Origin: Deltaproteobacteria bacterium
GTDB lineage: Bacteria > Myxococcota_A > UBA796
Assembly (NCBI GenBank): GCA_002707085.1
Contig: PALY01000046.1
Span: forward strand, 2,793 to 11,107
Reading direction: 5' to 3'
Length of the DNA stretch: 8,315 nt
Made by a program: the position numbers and the translations under genes. The notes under the pieces are model-generated. The model made no database searches, was not told where the DNA came from, and saw only the letters and a program-made list of their open reading frames with translations. Position 1 is the first letter of the stretch. Every line of letters begins with the position of its first letter. Shown piece by piece: positions 6,041 to 8,315 of the stretch.

Positions 6041-6508
6041 ATGGGTCCATTGATGAAACAGGCAATCGAGTTCTTCCAAAAGGATGAATGGGACGTACAG
6101 TCTCTTTCAGACACCGTTTTACAGACGGCCTTTAAGGGTGACAATGGCGAATGGGATTGCTTGGCCGTCATCCTTGAAGAGTCGAACCATTTCCTTTTTT
6201 ATTCGGTGCTAAACCTGAAAGTACCCGACGACTTGCATCCGCCCATGGGGCTGTTCTTACATCGTGCCAATCATGGACTCAATGTCGGAAACTTTGAGTT
6301 CGACATCAATGAAGGTGAAGTGCGCTTCAAGACCAGCATTCAAGTCTCCGCTGAAAACTTCAACCACAGCATGTTTCAAAGTCTGGTACATCACAATGTG
6401 CTGGTTGTGGATGAATATTATCCAGGCATCAGCAACATCATTAGCCAGAACATGAGCGCCGAGGCTGCCATCATGATGATCGAAACCCCAGCCGTCGGCG
6501 ATGCCTAA
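6041..6508 (+). CDS. YbjN-domain protein (sensory transduction regulator-like)
   Basis: This 155-residue soluble protein has no signal peptide and no membrane span. The pattern fits the YbjN family, whose fold resembles type III secretion chaperones: a short N-terminal helix (KQAIEFFQKDEWDVQ), strands with G-E-W-D-C-L-A-V-I-L-E-E and F-L-F-Y-S-V-L, then H-R-A-N-H-G-L-N-V-G-N-F-E-F-D-I-N-E-G-E-V-R-F-K-T, the family's most conserved block (an R/x-A-N-x-G-L-x-x-G-N-F-E-x-D core followed by a G-E-x-R-x-K strand), and a C-terminal helix after Y-Y-P-G-I. E. coli YbjN affects motility and stress phenotypes by an unknown mechanism, so no biochemical role is assigned. It is transcribed away from the EEP lipoprotein gene and ends 3 bp from the SEC-C gene, tail to tail. 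The call rests on pattern recognition of the ANxGLxxGNFEFD block. Confidence 0.75.
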   Translation: MGPLMKQAIEFFQKDEWDVQSLSDTVLQTAFKGDNGEWDCLAVILEESNHFLFYSVLNLKVPDDLHPPMGLFLHRANHGLNVGNFEFDINEGEVRFKTSIQVSAENFNHSMFQSLVHHNVLVVDEYYPGISNIISQNMSAEAAIMMIETPAVGDA

Positions 6509-6520
6509 GAATTAGCGCCG
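6496..6520. terminator. hairpin spanning both convergent stop codons
   Basis: CGGCG (6496-6500) pairs with CGCCG (6516-6520), and inside it CTAA (6505-6508) pairs with TTAG (6512-6515) around a GAA loop, with ATGC bulged. The plus-strand continuation TCGATTCTTTCTGTTCTTCC is T-rich, so it could end the YbjN transcript. Part of the inner stem is unavoidable because both genes stop with TAA. Confidence 0.35.
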
Positions 6521-6901
6521 TCGATTCTTTCTGTTCTTCCTTCGTGCTGCGCGTCGTCCGCCCATACCAAAGTTGATCGCTGTTGAACTTCCACGTCCAG
6601 TCGATTGGGGCGCTCCGCGGGAAAAAACAAATACAACTACAGCCATACTCAAAGCCATTCCGACCGCCAAACCATCCGCGGCAGATTCCCTGAGTACCCC
6701 GACCACCACCGCAGCAGCAATCGCCAAAACCTCCAACCCCAAAGGCAAGGCCCAAGTTGGTTTCTTTTTAGTCGTCGACTCAACCATTCCGTCATCCGCT
6801 GAATCAACAGCAACCTTCGGTTCCGCTCCTGGGGCGCCACAACAGCGTTTATATTTCAAACCGCTACCACACGCACAAGCAGCGTTTCTTGATTGCGACA
6901 T
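6512..6901 (-). CDS. small SEC-C zinc-motif membrane protein with Arg/Lys-rich tail
   Basis: This 129-residue protein starts with a perfect SEC-C motif, C9-A-C11-G-S-G-x5-C20-C21-G (CxCx8CC), the zinc-binding element known from the SecA C-terminus and from many stand-alone proteins. After an acidic linker (residues 23-49) come two hydrophobic segments (about 51-70 and 76-94) that would form a hairpin with both ends in the cytoplasm. The last 14 residues carry ten Arg or Lys (RRAARRKNRKNRRR). SEC-C in SecA binds SecB and ribosomes, so a cytoplasmic zinc finger plus a basic tail on a membrane hairpin could tether RNA, ribosomes or acidic lipid; this is inference. The ATG has a strong GGAGG four bases upstream. 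It lies 29 bp after the PLC-like gene on the same strand, hence likely in its operon, and ends 3 bp from YbjN. Confidence 0.75.
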   Translation of the reverse strand: MSQSRNAACACGSGLKYKRCCGAPGAEPKVAVDSADDGMVESTTKKKPTWALPLGLEVLAIAAAVVVGVLRESAADGLAVGMALSMAVVVFVFSRGAPQSTGRGSSTAINFGMGGRRAARRKNRKNRRR

Positions 6902-6910
6902 CCTTCCTCC
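6902..6910 (-). promoter_or_regulatory. strong Shine-Dalgarno of the SEC-C gene
   Basis: GGAGGAAGG directly precedes the ATG at 6901 on the minus strand (GGAGG core four bases away). It sits in the 29-bp gap after the PLC-like gene and allows independent translation of the last gene of the run. Confidence 0.7.
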
Positions 6911-6930
6911 GTCAAAACTTCTTGGAAGTA

Positions 6931-7773
6931 TCAGTCTACCTGATTGAGTTCATCCACAACGGAAATCAAGTCACCAATACTCGCAAAATCCACCAATACC
7001 TGATTGGGAAGTCGACCGGTTTCGTCCTGACAACGGAACACATGGTCCCTCAAAACAGGATTGAAATTTACCTCTTCCGCGAACTCCTGCATCCCTATGG
7101 GGTTGGTTAAAAAATGATTCACATTGAACAAGTCATTGGTGATTTCGCCCCGATCTACATCACAGGAAAAATCATCAACAGATGTTGCTGAGTACGGGTT
7201 GTCGAACCACCAATCCCATTGCGCATGGTACCAACCTTCCGTCCCACCGCCTTCAGAAGAGAACACCACCACCTGAGACTGAGAATCGATGAGCGTCCTC
7301 AGACTGGGCCATGGTGTACCCAATTCATGGGCATATACGTGTTCCTGGAGACCAGACTCGACAAATGCATCATTCATCAACTGTACATCTACCGAGGACT
7401 GAAACGTGATCATGAACACTTCGTTTGGGTGTTCCTGAAGAAAAACATCTACCTCTCGTAAACCTTCGCTCAATGGCTGTGATCCCAACTCGCAGTACCC
7501 ATGACAGAGCATCAAAACACCATCGACGTTGTACACGTCCATATTGAGACCACGAACACCATTCTGCATTTGCTGCGGCATGGCCACCAAATGATTCGGG
7601 GCCAGCCACTCTCGCTCGGCACTCGACATGATGTTGTGAGCTCCCGCAAAAGCGACAGCATTCACCGCACGGTCACACAGCGCTTCATGCCCATTGCACT
7701 TCAGGCTCGGGTCATGGCCCGGATCATCACCAACGGATGATGTACACCCCACCATGAGCAACAGGGTCATCAT
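6931..7773 (-). CDS. PLC-like phosphodiesterase lipoprotein (PI-PLC X-domain superfamily)
   Basis: This 280-residue exported TIM-barrel phosphodiesterase opens with MMTLLLMVGC, a very short lipoprotein signal with C10 as the lipidated cysteine. The mature start C-N-G-x4-L-C-D-R (26-35, probable C26-C33 disulfide) followed by G-A-H-N (44-47) is typical of the fungal and bacterial PLC-like phosphodiesterases. General acid/base histidines are H46 and H91 (LCHGYC, with C90/C94). The strand G-V-R-G-L-N-M-D-V-Y (72-81) supplies D79, and P-N-E-V-F-M-I-T-F-Q (116-125) is the next barrel strand. N47, N77, D79 and H91 line up with metal-site and catalytic positions of eukaryotic PLC, whereas Bacillus PI-PLC has an arginine where D79 stands; a metal-dependent enzyme is thus likely. 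The substrate could be phosphoinositides or another glycerophospholipid. The start overlaps the stop of the upstream phosphatase-like gene by ATGA and has no ribosome site of its own. The signal lacks the usual N-terminal positive charge, yet an in-frame stop 21 bases upstream rules out a longer start. Confidence 0.85.
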   Translation of the reverse strand: MMTLLLMVGCTSSVGDDPGHDPSLKCNGHEALCDRAVNAVAFAGAHNIMSSAEREWLAPNHLVAMPQQMQNGVRGLNMDVYNVDGVLMLCHGYCELGSQPLSEGLREVDVFLQEHPNEVFMITFQSSVDVQLMNDAFVESGLQEHVYAHELGTPWPSLRTLIDSQSQVVVFSSEGGGTEGWYHAQWDWWFDNPYSATSVDDFSCDVDRGEITNDLFNVNHFLTNPIGMQEFAEEVNFNPVLRDHVFRCQDETGRLPNQVLVDFASIGDLISVVDELNQVD

Positions 7774-8315
7774 GGTAGATACAACATTCGGTCATATCGA
7801 GTGACTTCATCGATGGCTCCAGCCCAACTCGCAGTACGGGACGAGTCCATCAACTCCATGCCATGATCGGCAGTCAAAACAAAGACCGTATCATCGAAAA
7901 CACCTGCATCTTGGTACTGGTCTATGATCTTACCCACGCGAACATCCGTCTCTTCTAAGGCCGTTCGAGCATCATCGCCGTGGGGGCCGTAGTCCTGGCC
8001 GGCTGCATCCGAAAGGTACAAACTAACAGCCATAAGAGCGGGTGGTCCTGCCACCTCAAAGACATGTGCGACCTGCAGTAAAGCCGCCTCGTCAGCCAGC
8101 GCATAAACAGCGATGTCGGTCGGTGGCGCCGGTGGAAGGGCGGCTGTGGGATCCCAGGTAGCACCTCGTGTCGTCAGTTCATTGATGGATGCAATCACCC
8201 CTTCCGGCGAACTGCGCGCAACCGCCTCAAATAATGTTTCCACATCCGGTGAAAGATATTGATCCATCGCACGCCGCCCGGCGTCACGGTTGGCCAACAT
8301 CTCGGATAACGAAAT
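7770..8315 (-). CDS. alkaline-phosphatase-superfamily hydrolase, C-terminal part (5' end outside window)
   Basis: The frame is open to the right edge (codons for ISLSE precede the ATG at 8300), so I read this as the end of a larger gene whose catalytic Ser/Thr lies outside. The visible 181 residues include the strand S-L-Y-L-S-D-A-A-G-Q-D-Y-G-P (metal-site Asp encoded at 8007-8009), a helix with A-L-E-E-T-D-V-R-V-G-K-I-I-D-Q-Y, and D-D-T-V-F-V-L-T-A-D-H-G-M-E, the second metal-site DH. This matches phosphodiesterase/nucleotide pyrophosphatase-type members. In relatives the first motif reads D-x-x-x-H; here Gln (7995-7997) replaces that His. The protein also stops only about 30 residues after DHGM, without the late G-x-H-G of longer members. 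Either a ligand comes from elsewhere or activity is altered. It overlaps the PLC-like gene by ATGA, so the two are co-translated. Confidence 0.75.
   Translation of the reverse strand: MSLSEMLANRDAGRRAMDQYLSPDVETLFEAVARSSPEGVIASINELTTRGATWDPTAALPPAPPTDIAVYALADEAALLQVAHVFEVAGPPALMAVSLYLSDAAGQDYGPHGDDARTALEETDVRVGKIIDQYQDAGVFDDTVFVLTADHGMELMDSSRTASWAGAIDEVTRYDRMLYLP

Noticed and set aside
6573..6947. Plus-strand frame of 124 residues opposite the SEC-C gene
   Set aside because: Its Ala/Thr/Pro-rich translation is the antisense of the SEC-C gene, whose zinc motif and ribosome site are clear.
1..8315. tRNA, rRNA, CRISPR array, insertion sequence or att site
   Set aside because: No cloverleaf, regular spaced repeats, transposase or long terminal inverted repeats were seen; gaps between genes are short and accounted for.

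Overview
The window is about 8.3 kb of gene-dense bacterial chromosome, roughly half G+C by eye, with eleven protein genes (two cut by the window edges) and no RNA gene, insertion sequence or CRISPR array that I can see. Two lipoproteins with short signal peptides, an exported-type cytochrome c, an HTTM membrane protein, a YbjN protein and a SEC-C protein together suggest a Gram-negative didermal bacterium. The mix is reminiscent of myxobacteria-like or other former deltaproteobacterial lineages, but that placement is an impression, not a demonstration.

Layout, left to right: the C-terminal part of a c-type cytochrome (+, 2-304); a tail-to-tail two-gene operon on the minus strand, in which a small single-span protein (1329-1853) is followed through an ATGA overlap by an HTTM multispan membrane protein (352-1332); a 258-bp divergent gap; an orphan ParA-family ATPase (+, 2112-2990) followed by a membrane-anchored protein related to the catalytic domain of 2-oxoacid dehydrogenase E2 (+, 3108-4070); a convergent 12-bp gap; a dolichol/phytol/diacylglycerol-kinase-like CTP-dependent lipid kinase (-, 4083-5039) behind an exported EEP-superfamily, sphingomyelinase-like lipoprotein (-, 5103-5960); a divergently transcribed YbjN-domain protein (+, 6041-6508); and a minus-strand run of an alkaline-phosphatase-superfamily hydrolase (C-terminal part, 7770-8315), a PLC-like phosphodiesterase lipoprotein (6931-7773) and a small SEC-C membrane protein (6512-6901).

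Two themes stand out. The right half gathers three phosphoester hydrolases, two of them lipoproteins of phospholipase-C type, and a lipid kinase. They could form a lipid head-group release and re-phosphorylation set, although their joint action is inference. The left half holds a small membrane protein plus HTTM pair whose order and motifs recall the SdpA/SdpB pair that matures the Bacillus SDP toxin; I regard it as the best candidate for an undescribed system here. Several start codons were moved inward from the longest open frame because a good Shine-Dalgarno sequence sits just before an internal ATG.
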